DNA from: Leucothrix arctica
GTDB taxonomy: Bacteria > Pseudomonadota > Gammaproteobacteria > Thiotrichales > Thiotrichaceae
Assembly (NCBI RefSeq): GCF_003172895.1
Contig: NZ_QGKL01000012.1
Span: 144,101 to 208,100 of the forward strand
Reading direction: 5' to 3'
Length of the DNA stretch: 64,000 bases
Below the pieces are notes generated by a model. That model worked only from the letters and a program-made list of their open reading frames with translations, was not told the origin of the DNA and ran no database searches. The translations under genes and the position numbers were made by a program. This document shows, one piece after another, positions 1-8,482 of the stretch. Position 1 is the first letter of the stretch; each line of letters opens with the position of its first letter.

Positions 1-2
1 TA

Positions 3-677
3 CTTTTTTTCCGACGTTCAACACTCAAACCCTATCTGTGGTTTGTTGCGATCGCACAGCTACTTCTATTTAGTACCCCGTTTGTATCTAACGGACTGAT
101 GAATTCTTTAGAGTCTCAATATCCTCCGCAAGCACAGCTCTGGGAACAACAGCAAGCTGAAGCAATTGTAGTGCTGGGTGGTGGGCGAAATGACCGTGCA
201 GTAGAGTACGGTGGCATTACCGTAAGTAACGCAGAGATGGAGCGACTACGTTATGCCGCTTTACTGCATCGTAAAACAGGCGTACCCATCTTATTAACGG
301 GTGGTGACCCAATTAATAGCGGCATTAGCGAAGCTCAGCTTATGGCGCAAGTGCTTAAAGACGAATTCAATATCACAGCACGTTGGGTCGAAGGCAATAG
401 CCATACCACGTGGGAGAACGCAGAGCTGAGTGATGTCATGCTGAGTGCTGACGGTATTAAAACCGCTTGGTTAGTGACTCACGCGTGGCACATGCGACGG
501 AGCATGCAGGTATTTACAAACCGTACAGTGACTTACATGCCAGCATCACACTCTTATGGTGTATCGGCTTGGGATAAAAAATGGATGCTATGGATGCCTC
601 AGGCAAGTGCACTGGCCCGAAGTGGTGTGGCACTCCATGAATGGCTAGGATTTGTCTGGTATAGCGTCCTTAAATAA
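3..677 (+). CDS. ElyC/SanA/YdcF family membrane protein (5' end cut by window)
   Basis: DUF218 (YdcF-like) protein, closest in layout to ElyC, which acts in envelope/peptidoglycan precursor homeostasis in enterobacteria. The reading frame is open from the first bases of the window. The residues before the internal Met at 99 form a hydrophobic membrane segment (about positions 33-95), so the true start lies upstream and 99 is not the real start. Visible family motifs are AEAIVVLGGG, LLTGGDP, the SHTTWENA segment and the VTHAWHMRRS segment, in the usual order, and the C-terminus is complete. It converges on the MscS gene with only 10 bases between stop codons. The family call is firm; the exact substrate is unknown. 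Assignment to ElyC rather than another YdcF paralogue is inference. Confidence 0.85.
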   Translation, partial: LFFRRSTLKPYLWFVAIAQLLLFSTPFVSNGLMNSLESQYPPQAQLWEQQQAEAIVVLGGGRNDRAVEYGGITVSNAEMERLRYAALLHRKTGVPILLTGGDPINSGISEAQLMAQVLKDEFNITARWVEGNSHTTWENAELSDVMLSADGIKTAWLVTHAWHMRRSMQVFTNRTVTYMPASHSYGVSAWDKKWMLWMPQASALARSGVALHEWLGFVWYSVLK

Positions 678-687
678 CCACACTTTT

Positions 688-2103
688 CTATTCCGTGGGC
701 GCTTGCGGGCTCAATAGATTCTCGTTATCACTATTTTCAGACTCTTCTTGAATCTGATCCATCGCAGTGTCATCGGGTGTTAAGTCTGCTTCCTGCTCGA
801 CTCTATGCTTAGCGATTTCTTCTTTCACCGGCTTGCTTGGCTCGCTCACGGTTGTCACCGCATCCGCAGACAAGACCGGGTTATCAGTCACACGTATTTG
901 GTAAATAGGCTCAGGCATAACAATACCCGCGTCATCAAATGCTTGTTTAGTCTGCTTAATTGCTTCGCTGTTTACCTTAGAAAAACTGAACTGCTCTTGG
1001 TTAACCCAGCCATAGACTCTAACAATCACGCTAAAGTCACCCAAAGAGTCTACTAACGCCATTGGCTTTGGGTCATCTAACACACCTTCCATGTTATGCA
1101 GTGTATCAACCGCGAGTTGCTGCGCTTCGCTAAGGTCTTGGGCGACATCAATACCTAGATCAAAGTGGAAACGTCTTTCTGGATTACGGGTGTAGTTGAT
1201 GATAATAGCTTTAAACACTTCAGCATTTGGAATACGGACATGGTTACCGTCAGGGGCAATAAGGATAGTGGCACGTGTTGTCAGACGAGCGACACTTCCT
1301 AACTTGCCGCTGATCTCGACAAAGTCATGAACCTGAAACGGGTTTCTTAAGCTTAGTAAAATACTCGCAATATAGTTTTCGACGGTATCTCGTACCGCAA
1401 AACCAATCGCCAAACCAAAGATACCTGCCGCACCCATGATCGTTCCTAGCAAGCCTGTTGCATCAAGTAACGACAAGGCTAGCACTAATCCGATTATGAT
1501 TAATATTAAGTGTGTAATTTGTCCAAGCAGGTTGGCTATAAAGTGGTTGGGCGTAATGCGACGAAACACTCCCTGCCTATTTGACAGCCAGCCGCCTAAT
1601 ATCCAAAACACGATGAAAACCACTAATGCGATTAATATAACGGGGAGGGCGTTCGCAATGTCCTTACTCAGGGTAGCGACTTTGTTCCAAGTAGTTTCCA
1701 GTCGTTTTTCAACGCTACGAGTAATTACCAACTCGTTTTCAACTTCCACAACCCCTTCAATTTGTTTTGCCAGTGTGACTGCTTTTAACTCTTCTGCAGC
1801 GGTTGTTACTTCACCTCTAATAGTCACTACACTCTTATTTACTGACACGCTGAGAGCGTTTAAGTTATCTAATTCTGTGTAGATTTCTTGCAAGCGTACA
1901 CGGATTTTTCTATCACTTTGAGAGCTACTGTCAGTGGTGATAACTTTATTGTCTGCGGGTGTTGTGTCAGCTGTCGAAGCGCCTCCAAGAAGGTCAGTAA
2001 TAGTGTCAGCTTGCACGCTCGTGATGCTGGCAAAACTCAGAAATATAGCAAGACTGAGTTGGAAAAATATCGCTAGAAAAAGCAAAGAAAGAGGCTTGGT
2101 CAT
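688..2103 (-). CDS. Mechanosensitive ion channel, MscS family, with N-terminal BON domain
   Basis: Predicted inner-membrane small-conductance mechanosensitive channel of 471 residues that would release solutes on osmotic downshock. A signal-peptide-like stretch ends near VQA (residues 30-32). A BON domain follows (about 66-128; IRGEVTT and VVEVENEL typical), placing a putative lipid- or solute-binding module in the periplasm. Three membrane helices follow (about 153-173, 188-213, 218-240), then the MscS beta and alpha/beta vestibule domain (FVEISGKLGSV, IRIPNAEV-like VRIPNAEV, INYTRNPERR). The C-terminal 60 residues are acidic and low complexity. BON plus MscS is a known combination in proteobacteria. 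It is transcribed alone. Confidence 0.93.
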   Translation of the reverse strand: MTKPLSLLFLAIFFQLSLAIFLSFASITSVQADTITDLLGGASTADTTPADNKVITTDSSSQSDRKIRVRLQEIYTELDNLNALSVSVNKSVVTIRGEVTTAAEELKAVTLAKQIEGVVEVENELVITRSVEKRLETTWNKVATLSKDIANALPVILIALVVFIVFWILGGWLSNRQGVFRRITPNHFIANLLGQITHLILIIIGLVLALSLLDATGLLGTIMGAAGIFGLAIGFAVRDTVENYIASILLSLRNPFQVHDFVEISGKLGSVARLTTRATILIAPDGNHVRIPNAEVFKAIIINYTRNPERRFHFDLGIDVAQDLSEAQQLAVDTLHNMEGVLDDPKPMALVDSLGDFSVIVRVYGWVNQEQFSFSKVNSEAIKQTKQAFDDAGIVMPEPIYQIRVTDNPVLSADAVTTVSEPSKPVKEEIAKHRVEQEADLTPDDTAMDQIQEESENSDNENLLSPQAPTE

Positions 2104-2334
2104 TTTGAATGGTCTTAGGCGTAAGGTTTAGAGCAAAGAAAGCGTTGTATAACACTCTCATTATTAAATGATAAAAATAACTGTAGTAAAAGTAGGGCCA
2201 TAATTTCATTAATATACTGTAATTGATAATTTTTTTTCAGCTGTTAGGGTGATAGATAACTAGGAAATACGGACTATTGACGATTTTTTGAAACATCTTA
2301 ACGAAGAATATTTTTCTAACTAAAGGAGTTTTAC

Positions 2335-2514
2335 ATGGGTATCGAAGTAAGCGGAATACTAGGTCTACTAATACTAATTCTAGACATTTATGCAGTTATA
2401 AAAGTTGTGAACAGTGGAGCAAGTACCGGCGGAAAAGTACTCTGGACACTCCTTATCGTTATGTTACCGGTAATAGGGTTGCTCCTATGGTTTTTTGCAG
2501 GCCCCAAGGGTTAG
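2335..2514 (+). CDS. Small PLDc_N-type two-helix membrane protein
   Basis: A 59-residue protein with two hydrophobic helices (about 5-24 and 36-55) separated by a short polar turn, ending in WFFAGPKG. This matches the PLDc_N (cardiolipin synthase N-terminal) pattern that also occurs as stand-alone small membrane proteins. It starts at an ATG preceded by AAGGAG seven bases upstream, a strong ribosome binding site. It lies 74 bases before another small stress-type gene on the same strand, so the two may be co-transcribed. There is no catalytic PLD domain. The function of stand-alone members is unknown to me; an envelope-stress role is inference from the neighbour. Confidence 0.8.
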   Translation: MGIEVSGILGLLILILDIYAVIKVVNSGASTGGKVLWTLLIVMLPVIGLLLWFFAGPKG

Positions 2515-2588
2515 TGAGACTTAAATTTTATGCTGAATAATTAATTTTTAATCAGTCGATTTTTACTAAAATTTTAAAAGGAACTAAT

Positions 2589-2855
2589 ATGGACACGCAA
2601 GATAAACACGTAGAAAAAATGCAGGCTAAACTTGATCAAGTAGATGCCAAAATAGACTTATGGCAAGCCAAAGCAAAGGAAGCCTCTGCTGACTCACAGA
2701 TTGAGTATGAGAAGAAAGTCGAAGAGCTCAAGAGTGAGCGCAACGAAGCTGCCGAATGGCTTGATAAAGTCGCCGATGCATCGGATGACGCATGGGACTC
2801 TATTAAGGATGGCTTTGAAGACGCCTATGAGAAAATAAAGAAAGCGCTTTCATAA
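2589..2855 (+). CDS. Small coiled-coil protein, sll1863-like stress family
   Basis: An 88-residue, highly charged, almost wholly helical protein: heptad-like repeats through residues 5-65, then an acidic amphipathic segment (SDDAWDSIKDGFEDAYEKI). There is no signal peptide or membrane helix, so it is cytosolic or peripheral. The pattern resembles the sll1863-type small stress-response proteins known from databases. It has an AAAAGGA ribosome binding site just upstream and follows the PLDc_N small protein on the same strand. It converges on the DUF2254 gene, with an 11-bp inverted repeat at the junction. The molecular role is unknown. Confidence 0.75.
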   Translation: MDTQDKHVEKMQAKLDQVDAKIDLWQAKAKEASADSQIEYEKKVEELKSERNEAAEWLDKVADASDDAWDSIKDGFEDAYEKIKKALS

Positions 2856-2865
2856 CAGCAACTTA

Positions 2866-2891
2866 GGTTCAAGCTCCGTCGAGCTTGAACC
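2866..2891. terminator. Hairpin between convergent genes
   Basis: A perfect 11-bp inverted repeat (GGTTCAAGCTC / GAGCTTGAACC) with a 4-base loop lies 10 bases after the coiled-coil gene stop and covers the last codons of the DUF2254 gene. It can fold on either strand and may serve as a bidirectional terminator, but neither side has a clear T-tract. Confidence 0.5.
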
Positions 2892-4230
2892 GCTTCTCTA
2901 AACACTGGTTAATCGCTTTATACTTCGCTTTGATGTCATCGCGATCCTTCTGAGCGTTAAAGTTTTCATTACTTGTGGAGTAGAGCGCATTAACTTGTGT
3001 ATTAATCGCTTTTGCTTGCTCGTCACTGCTCGCTTGATGAGCTAAACAAAGCAGCGTATCTAACAAGTGAATAGTCACTGACACATCGTTACGGCCATGC
3101 TGACGAATCTGGTTAAACGACGCCTCAACAATCCCTTCAAAGGTAAATGGCTTAGTAAGTAGTCGCAATCGGCCTTCTTCGTCAAAATGATGATCAGATG
3201 GGAACTCTCGGTTGATCAAAAAGGCAATGTTATCGCCTAGTCGGTCGATACAAGTGATTGCTGTAAATGGGTCATTGATACCGGGTGATAATGCACGCAC
3301 AGCGACTTCAACCAATTGCCTAACGGGAAATTCGGGATCCTGTTCAGCAGTCGCTTTACTTCCAACCAATAATCGGTCATTGACGGGGCCAACGATTTCA
3401 TTTTCAAAGTCTTCTTTTTGAGCGTCAGACGCCAAGCAATAGCCAATTACACTATTTTTGATGAGAAAATCACCCGGTTTTACAGTCAGTTTTATCGCAA
3501 TGTCTTTGTCATTGACCAGCTTGATTAGCCTTTCATGATCGACTCCTTGTAAATAACCAGACCCTCTGACCTTCATTGGGCTTGCATCCGTGTTAAATAG
3601 ATCTGCTTGTAGATCAGCGGGTGGGGTGTCAGGTAAGTGTTTTTTCTCGCTCCATTCCTCAGGAAAAAGTTTAGCTGACTGTGCTTGTAATGTACCGTTA
3701 ACATCTGCAATGACGGTATCCGCTTGAATCGATACAGCAATGTGGTGAATGAAAAACACTAGCATCAGTAGGGAAGTGATGACTAAAATCAGTAAACCAA
3801 CCATGGAGATTATGGGTGTGGTTTTGTTGAGATCCATTGAGCTAGTGAACTGTAACATCATGATGCAGTAGAGGAATGTCCCAATAAAAATCCCCAGTAC
3901 CACTTGATTGAAACGGTCCATCATAAAGTTGCGTAGTAAGCGAGAGCCAAACTGCTGTGATGCGAGTGTGAGCGATGCAATGGTTATAGAGAATGAAACC
4001 CCTGCAACGCCGAGTATTGAGCTACCTGACACACTCAGCATGGTGCGAATGTTTTCTGAGTCATTAAAGTATAAAAAGAAATCAGGAAATTGGACGTGTC
4101 TCGCAATTAGCGTTTTATCTAAGTAGAAGTTTAGAAACGCGAGAATAATAGAGCCGATCAAGAAAGCCAGTGGCACCATCCAAATAGCTGTGCTGAGAAC
4201 CTCTAAGTAATGACGAATGCGTGTTTTCAT
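2869..4230 (-). CDS. DUF2254 family membrane protein
   Basis: A 453-residue predicted inner-membrane protein with four helices in the N-terminal 160 residues (about 12-34, 62-88, 105-128, 138-162) and a large soluble C-terminal part. The family hallmark region around VRALSPGINDPFTAITCIDRLG (about residues 305-330) is present. DUF2254 proteins have no proven activity. The start ATG overlaps the stop of the antiporter gene by 4 bases (ATGA), so the two are translationally coupled, suggesting a shared role in ion homeostasis. That link is inference from gene order. Confidence 0.88.
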   Translation of the reverse strand: MKTRIRHYLEVLSTAIWMVPLAFLIGSIILAFLNFYLDKTLIARHVQFPDFFLYFNDSENIRTMLSVSGSSILGVAGVSFSITIASLTLASQQFGSRLLRNFMMDRFNQVVLGIFIGTFLYCIMMLQFTSSMDLNKTTPIISMVGLLILVITSLLMLVFFIHHIAVSIQADTVIADVNGTLQAQSAKLFPEEWSEKKHLPDTPPADLQADLFNTDASPMKVRGSGYLQGVDHERLIKLVNDKDIAIKLTVKPGDFLIKNSVIGYCLASDAQKEDFENEIVGPVNDRLLVGSKATAEQDPEFPVRQLVEVAVRALSPGINDPFTAITCIDRLGDNIAFLINREFPSDHHFDEEGRLRLLTKPFTFEGIVEASFNQIRQHGRNDVSVTIHLLDTLLCLAHQASSDEQAKAINTQVNALYSTSNENFNAQKDRDDIKAKYKAINQCLEKRFKLDGA

Positions 4231-6092
4231 GATTCTTCCTTAGTGAGTAACTCAGTAGCAGCTTCAGATACTGGAACAGTTTCAGGTTTCTCTGGTGGTA
4301 CATAACTAATGACTGTTTTGAAGCCATCGGTACGTTGACCGTCAGCCCAAGGATAAAAGTGGATGTTACCTCCACCATCAATAGCTGCTACTTGTAACGT
4401 GCCTTTAGGCTTCTCTTTAACTAGTGTTTCTAGCGTGTACTGATTGCTGAGGTTGGTGCTATCAAACTGCCAGTCCTTCTCATAGGCATCCAGTAAGTCA
4501 TTGTAGTACACGTCTTTACCAAACAAGATATTCCCACGAATAGCTTTGCTTGGCAGCTTGGGTGCGCCGTTGTTTTTTCTTGTGGACGTTTCAGGTTGCC
4601 AAGCCATTTCAAACACATTATTTTGGCCAAGCTCTGGCGAGAAGCGACTACACGTCAGCGTGTTATAAGCTTCATTTTTTGAGATGGATAAGAGCTTAGT
4701 GATGTGTGACAGCTCCAGTACTTCTTCTGTTCGCTCAGACAATATTTCACCGAAATGTGTCGGTATGTTCTGCATTCTAGCGGGCTTCAAACGCTTCCAG
4801 TCTCGGTCAACAAGTACCACTGGAATATCGTTTTTCTGCAAGGCAGCAGCCAATGCAATCCCCCAGTTTGAAGCACCAATAATCATAACGCCGTCAGGGT
4901 GTGACGAGGCTAGGTTTAGCTTTCGAGCCACCCAGCCAATACTCAAACCATGCAAAATCACGGTCATAATAATTAGTGCAAAAATTAACGGTAATAGCAG
5001 CTCCGCACCTTCGTAACCTTTCGCTATAAGCTCAGCGCCAAACAAGCCGGCGACTGCTGCGGCAACAATACCGCGTGGCGCTATCCATGAAATGAGCAGT
5101 CGGTCTTGCTTATTAATGTCCGTCCCTACTGTCGAGAGGAAAATAGCGACAGGTCGGATAACAAAAATAACCAAGACTAAAAGTAACCAACCTTGCCAGC
5201 CAATTTGTTGCAGTATCTCAGGGTTAATATCAGCCGTTAATACGATGAACGTCGAAGAAACCAATAGAATGGTGATGTACTCTTTAAAACGCTGTAGCTC
5301 ATGAAAGGTGTTGAGTTGTTGGTTAGCTAAAGTGATACCTAGGACAGTGGTTGCAAGCAAGCCTGCCTCGCTCTGTACGCGGTTACAAATTGTATAAACC
5401 AAGAGTACGGCGATCAATATGAGCGGTGACTTTAAGTACTCTGGTACAAAACCTTTGCGAAATGCACGTGCAATAAATAGCCCAGCCCCGACACCCATTG
5501 CCAGTGACACAAATACGCTGATAAGCAAGCCACTCAATATATTGATAATAAGCATGTCGCTTTCGGCAAGCACGTAATACCCGTAAATGAGTACGACTAA
5601 TAGCGCACCAATAGGGTCATTGACGATACCTTCCCAGCGTAATAGCGAAGCAGGGCGCTTTTTCAGATTCGCTTGCTTGAGCAGTGGCATGATCACGGTT
5701 GGGCCGGTAACAATAATGATGGCACCAAAGACCAAGGCCACAGGCCAGGACATACCCACTAAATAATGCGCCGCAAGACTACCAAGTCCAAAAGTGATCA
5801 ACACACTCCAAGTCACTAGCCGGTAAATAACGCGCGTGTTTTTCTTGAACTCATGCCAGCGTAAACTCAGCCCGCCTTCAAATAATATGACGGCAACGCT
5901 CAATGAAACCATAGGCTGGAGAATGTCACCGAAATCTTCAGTCGGTTTTAACCAGCCTGTGACTGGCCCCATAATGAAGCCCGCAGCAATCAGTAAAATT
6001 AAAGCAGGGATTTTTAAATGCCAGCCAACCCACTGTAGAGCAATACCAACGATGAGAATTGAGGCAATCAGTTCAGCCATATGATGCTGCAT
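4227..6092 (-). CDS. CPA1-type Na+(K+)/H+ antiporter with TrkA-N domain
   Basis: Cation:proton antiporter of about 621 residues from the ATG at 6092. The open frame extends to a TTG at 6134, but ATG 6092 has a GGA element nine bases upstream and starts just before the first helix. The N-terminal about 390 residues hold 11-12 membrane helices with NhaP/CPA1 motifs (FEGGLSLRW, the GPTVIMPLL segment, the WEGIVNDPIGALL segment with its conserved ND, and the SWIAPRGIVAAAVAGLF segment). A Rossmann-like TrkA-N nucleotide-binding domain follows (GASNWG start, VVLVDRDW), and then a TrkA-C-like tail. The soluble domain implies gating by NAD(H) or nucleotides. It is the first gene of an operon with the DUF2254 protein. 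The transported cation (Na+ or K+) cannot be told. Confidence 0.92.
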   Translation of the reverse strand: MQHHMAELIASILIVGIALQWVGWHLKIPALILLIAAGFIMGPVTGWLKPTEDFGDILQPMVSLSVAVILFEGGLSLRWHEFKKNTRVIYRLVTWSVLITFGLGSLAAHYLVGMSWPVALVFGAIIIVTGPTVIMPLLKQANLKKRPASLLRWEGIVNDPIGALLVVLIYGYYVLAESDMLIINILSGLLISVFVSLAMGVGAGLFIARAFRKGFVPEYLKSPLILIAVLLVYTICNRVQSEAGLLATTVLGITLANQQLNTFHELQRFKEYITILLVSSTFIVLTADINPEILQQIGWQGWLLLVLVIFVIRPVAIFLSTVGTDINKQDRLLISWIAPRGIVAAAVAGLFGAELIAKGYEGAELLLPLIFALIIMTVILHGLSIGWVARKLNLASSHPDGVMIIGASNWGIALAAALQKNDIPVVLVDRDWKRLKPARMQNIPTHFGEILSERTEEVLELSHITKLLSISKNEAYNTLTCSRFSPELGQNNVFEMAWQPETSTRKNNGAPKLPSKAIRGNILFGKDVYYNDLLDAYEKDWQFDSTNLSNQYTLETLVKEKPKGTLQVAAIDGGGNIHFYPWADGQRTDGFKTVISYVPPEKPETVPVSEAATELLTKEES

Positions 6093-6213
6093 AAAAACGA
6101 GTCCGTTATTTCTGTATGAGAGTAGTTTATACAAGTGGACTCGACGAACCAGTATTTTTTGTTATCGTTTAAAGTTAGTCAGTTAAATCACATTTAAGTC
6201 ATTTATTGTAGGC

Positions 6214-6273
6214 AAAAAAATGCCGATTGTTGAGTCATCTCAAAGCAAGCGAAGAGACAGCTCTTTAATCGGC
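6214..6273 (-). terminator. Intrinsic terminator of the ECF-anti-sigma-fasciclin operon
   Basis: On the minus strand, 45 bases past the fasciclin stop, GCCGATT pairs with AATCGGC (6267-6273 with 6222-6228) and is followed directly by ATTTTTTT. The enclosed sequence can form smaller inner hairpins (AAGAG/CTCTT, GAG/CTC). This is the clearest rho-independent terminator in the window. Confidence 0.75.
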
Positions 6274-6317
6274 CAAATTCCACAACTAATGGATCTTATT
6301 GTTATTCAGAGGGAGAG

Positions 6318-6926
6318 TTATTGCTTTGGTAGCATGACCGTGTCAATAACATGAATAACACCATTAGACTGTTTGACGTCAGCTACTGTTACCGTTGCTG
6401 TACGACCATTTTCATCAGTTAGCATAATCTTGTCGCCGCTATATGTTGCTTGCAGTACGCAGCCACCCAACGTTTTTACTGGGTGCTTACCACCGTCATC
6501 GCTGATCATGCCTTTAATAGCGAGTGACATTGCGTTTGCACCGACCACGTGGCAAGTCAGAACCTTAGTCAGTGCTGCTTTGTTTTCAGGCTTAAGTAGG
6601 TTTTCTACTGCACCAGGAGGTAGTGCATCAAATGCAGAGTTTACGGGTGCAAATACCGTGAATGGGCCAGGACCTTGGAGTGTTTCAACAAGACCCGCCG
6701 CTTTAACCGCAGCAACAAGTGTTGTGTGGTCTTTAGAGTTAACGGCATTTTCTATAATATTTTTGTTGGCAAACATTGGAGCACCGCCAACCATAGGGTT
6801 TTCACTCATGAGCACTGAGTTTTTATTCATTGTGCTTGTGCTTGATGCTGTCGTGCCACCACCTGTGAAACACGCTGTAAGGGTTACTGCTGCGGCTACT
6901 GATACTGCAATGTTTGAAATTTTCAT
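6318..6926 (-). CDS. Fasciclin-domain lipoprotein
   Basis: A 202-residue secreted lipoprotein: signal peptide with lipobox LTAC, lipidated Cys19. One fasciclin (FAS1) domain spans about residues 55-200, shown by the H1 motif GPFTVFAPVNSAFDALP and the H2-like NGVIHVIDTVMLP at the end. FAS1 domains mediate adhesion or surface interactions. The gene follows an ECF sigma factor and its anti-sigma factor, the same arrangement as sigK-rskA with the fasciclin antigens MPT70/83 in mycobacteria, where the fasciclin gene is a regulon member. A 106-base leader with two stacked hairpins separates it from the anti-sigma gene. That the sigma factor controls this gene is inference. Confidence 0.93.
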   Translation of the reverse strand: MKISNIAVSVAAAVTLTACFTGGGTTASSTSTMNKNSVLMSENPMVGGAPMFANKNIIENAVNSKDHTTLVAAVKAAGLVETLQGPGPFTVFAPVNSAFDALPPGAVENLLKPENKAALTKVLTCHVVGANAMSLAIKGMISDDGGKHPVKTLGGCVLQATYSGDKIMLTDENGRTATVTVADVKQSNGVIHVIDTVMLPKQ

Positions 6927-6930
6927 AATA

Positions 6931-7012
6931 GTCTCTCTGAGTAAGTTTCATGACTTTTTGCCATGGTTACTGAGAGACACGGAGTGAACTCAAAAAGAGT
7001 TTCACCCCGTGT
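6931..7012 (-). promoter_or_regulatory. Two adjacent hairpins in the fasciclin gene leader
   Basis: Between the anti-sigma stop and the fasciclin start, ACACGG/CCGTGT with inner GTGAA-CTC/GAG-TTCAC (6977-7012) forms a strong hairpin with an A5 (T5) loop. GTCTCTC (6931-6937) can pair with GAGAGAC (6972-6978) to form a second, longer hairpin that ends a few bases before the start codon and competes for bases 6977-6978. No T-tract follows on the minus strand, so a simple terminator is unlikely. An mRNA processing, stability or translation-control element is possible. Confidence 0.5.
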
Positions 7013-7032
7013 GAAAAAAAACTAAATTAATT

Positions 7033-7719
7033 TCAAATTGCTTGAACAGTTGCTGCAACTAACACCGTTCCGGGGCTACCCGTCGTTGATCCGCCTAGTG
7101 CTTCATCACTCAATGCTAAGGTCGCACCTGCGACTAAACTTCTCAGTTCAACCGGTACATTCACATAGTGATCGGCAAAGGATGTTACAACACCTAAAGA
7201 TACCGGTGCTTCTTGACCAACAATAACCCAAAGCTCAAAGTCACGGCCTGCGACAGGTTTACCCGCGAAATTAATCATTCTAAGTGACTGCGCCTCAGTG
7301 TCGTAGAGTGCAGTCACTTGAATAGCCTGATCAGCAGATGTTAACTGTGCCGTGTAAGTGGGAGCAAAGTGAATAGGTTTCAACATAAACAACATGACAC
7401 CTAATACTGCTGCCAGCGCAAAACCACCTGCCCAACGGAAGTTAAACCAACCCGGTGATTTCTCTTCACTCTGAGTTGCAGTGTCGAAAAGTCGTTGTTT
7501 AATAGTGGCCTTTAAGTGAGCAGGTGGAGCAACCATAGGTATTTCACTCGATAAGCCTGTTAAGTACTCAGACCAGCTAATGTAGTCAGCACGCAGCTCA
7601 CTTTCTTCTTCTAGTCGCTTAGCAAAGGCAGCCGCCTCAGTTCTTTCCATGAGGCCAAGTGCATACTCTGCCACTAGCACAGTATCTTGGTTTTCTTGTG
7701 GATCTTGGGTATCAGTCAT
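7033..7719 (-). CDS. Anti-sigma factor (RskA-type, single membrane helix)
   Basis: A 228-residue anti-sigma factor: a cytosolic N-terminal sigma-binding helical region (about 1-85, with EYALGLMERTEAAAF resembling the zinc-less anti-sigma fold of RskA/RsiW relatives), one membrane helix (about 92-108), and a periplasmic RskA-type domain (FELWVIVGQ and GTTLAL-like ATLALSDEALGG). It would hold the adjacent ECF sigma factor at the membrane until an envelope signal triggers release. It overlaps the sigma gene by 8 bases, so the two are translationally coupled. I see no Cys/His zinc motif. The signal is unknown. Confidence 0.9.
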   Translation of the reverse strand: MTDTQDPQENQDTVLVAEYALGLMERTEAAAFAKRLEEESELRADYISWSEYLTGLSSEIPMVAPPAHLKATIKQRLFDTATQSEEKSPGWFNFRWAGGFALAAVLGVMLFMLKPIHFAPTYTAQLTSADQAIQVTALYDTEAQSLRMINFAGKPVAGRDFELWVIVGQEAPVSLGVVTSFADHYVNVPVELRSLVAGATLALSDEALGGSTTGSPGTVLVAATVQAI

Positions 7720-8257
7720 TGGTTAGGCACCCCTTTAATTTTAACAAGCTTCTACGTAACCACGTTCTCATTGTATTGACTGGTACGGCATATTTTTTTG
7801 CGAGGTCGGCATAGCTATCACCTTGTAAATAGGCACTTCTTACTGCCTCTGCTTTATCTTGCTCGAGTTGCTCAAGGCATCGAGCAATTTGTTCTTTCTC
7901 GCTAAATGCGATGGACTCTGCCTCAGGGGATTGCCCTGTGTCTTCTAATGCATCGAGAGCATCGGGTGAGTGATAATGCCCGCCGAGTGCTCGTAACTTA
8001 TCAATGGCAGTATTTCTAGCGATAGTAATCAACCAAGTCATCGGGCTTAGGCCGTTTTGTTGGTACTTATCCGCGCTACGCCAGATTTTTATAAACACAT
8101 CCTGCAACGTATCTTCAGCATGAGTTGGATTATTTAAAATTTTGAGGCAGACACTATAGAGCTTGGTTGATGTTGCATCGTAGAGGTCGTTAAATGCTTG
8201 CTGATTTCCGAGTGCTGCTTGGGAGATAAACTTTTCTATATCTGCCTTTTCAGTCAT
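7712..8257 (-). CDS. RNA polymerase ECF sigma factor
   Basis: A 181-residue group 4 sigma-70 factor. Region 2 (about residues 18-85) has the FNDLYDATSTKLYSVCLKIL segment and the core-binding DTLQDVFIKIWRSADKY. Region 4 (about 125-178) ends in a helix-turn-helix with YADLAKKYAVPVNTMRTWLRRS. The ATG is preceded by AGGAG. It is the first gene of a three-gene unit with its anti-sigma factor and a fasciclin lipoprotein, so it is probably an envelope-stress or oxidative-stress regulator like SigK/RpoE4-type factors. The target promoters cannot be defined from the window. Confidence 0.94.
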   Translation of the reverse strand: MTEKADIEKFISQAALGNQQAFNDLYDATSTKLYSVCLKILNNPTHAEDTLQDVFIKIWRSADKYQQNGLSPMTWLITIARNTAIDKLRALGGHYHSPDALDALEDTGQSPEAESIAFSEKEQIARCLEQLEQDKAEAVRSAYLQGDSYADLAKKYAVPVNTMRTWLRRSLLKLKGCLTND

Positions 8258-8349
8258 ATCCGCTCCTAGATATTGATGTATTTAATCACTATAGCACTGT
8301 TATATAATGATTCGAGGTGTTTTGAAACCGTGCAGTCAGACAAGATAAA

Positions 8350-8373
8350 TCACCACTTGTTTCCAAGTGATGA
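8350..8373 (-). terminator. Hairpin downstream of the PAS-GGDEF-EAL gene
   Basis: CACTTG and CAAGTG (8354-8359, 8364-8369) pair around a 4-base loop, and flanking bases extend the stem with one mismatch. It lies about 110 bases past the stop of the upstream minus-strand gene. The following tract is A/T-rich rather than a T-run, so this is a weak terminator call. Confidence 0.3.
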
Positions 8374-8482
8374 TTATTTAATTAAGTTATATTTTTTTTG
8401 CTGACCAGCACTGCCTATATAGAAACGACTGTCAGATACGCGGGAGCGCAATACTGTACGGTCATTTAAAAACGTATAGGCG

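Noticed and set aside
1436..1882. 148-codon plus-strand frame inside the MscS gene
   Set aside because: Opposite strand of a well-supported gene; composition of a shadow frame.
6093..6134. TTG start for the antiporter
   Set aside because: No Shine-Dalgarno sequence; ATG 6092 lies directly before the first helix and has an upstream GGA element.
6373..6987. 204-codon plus-strand frame across the fasciclin gene
   Set aside because: Antisense to a clearly real lipoprotein gene and without family motifs; a shadow frame.
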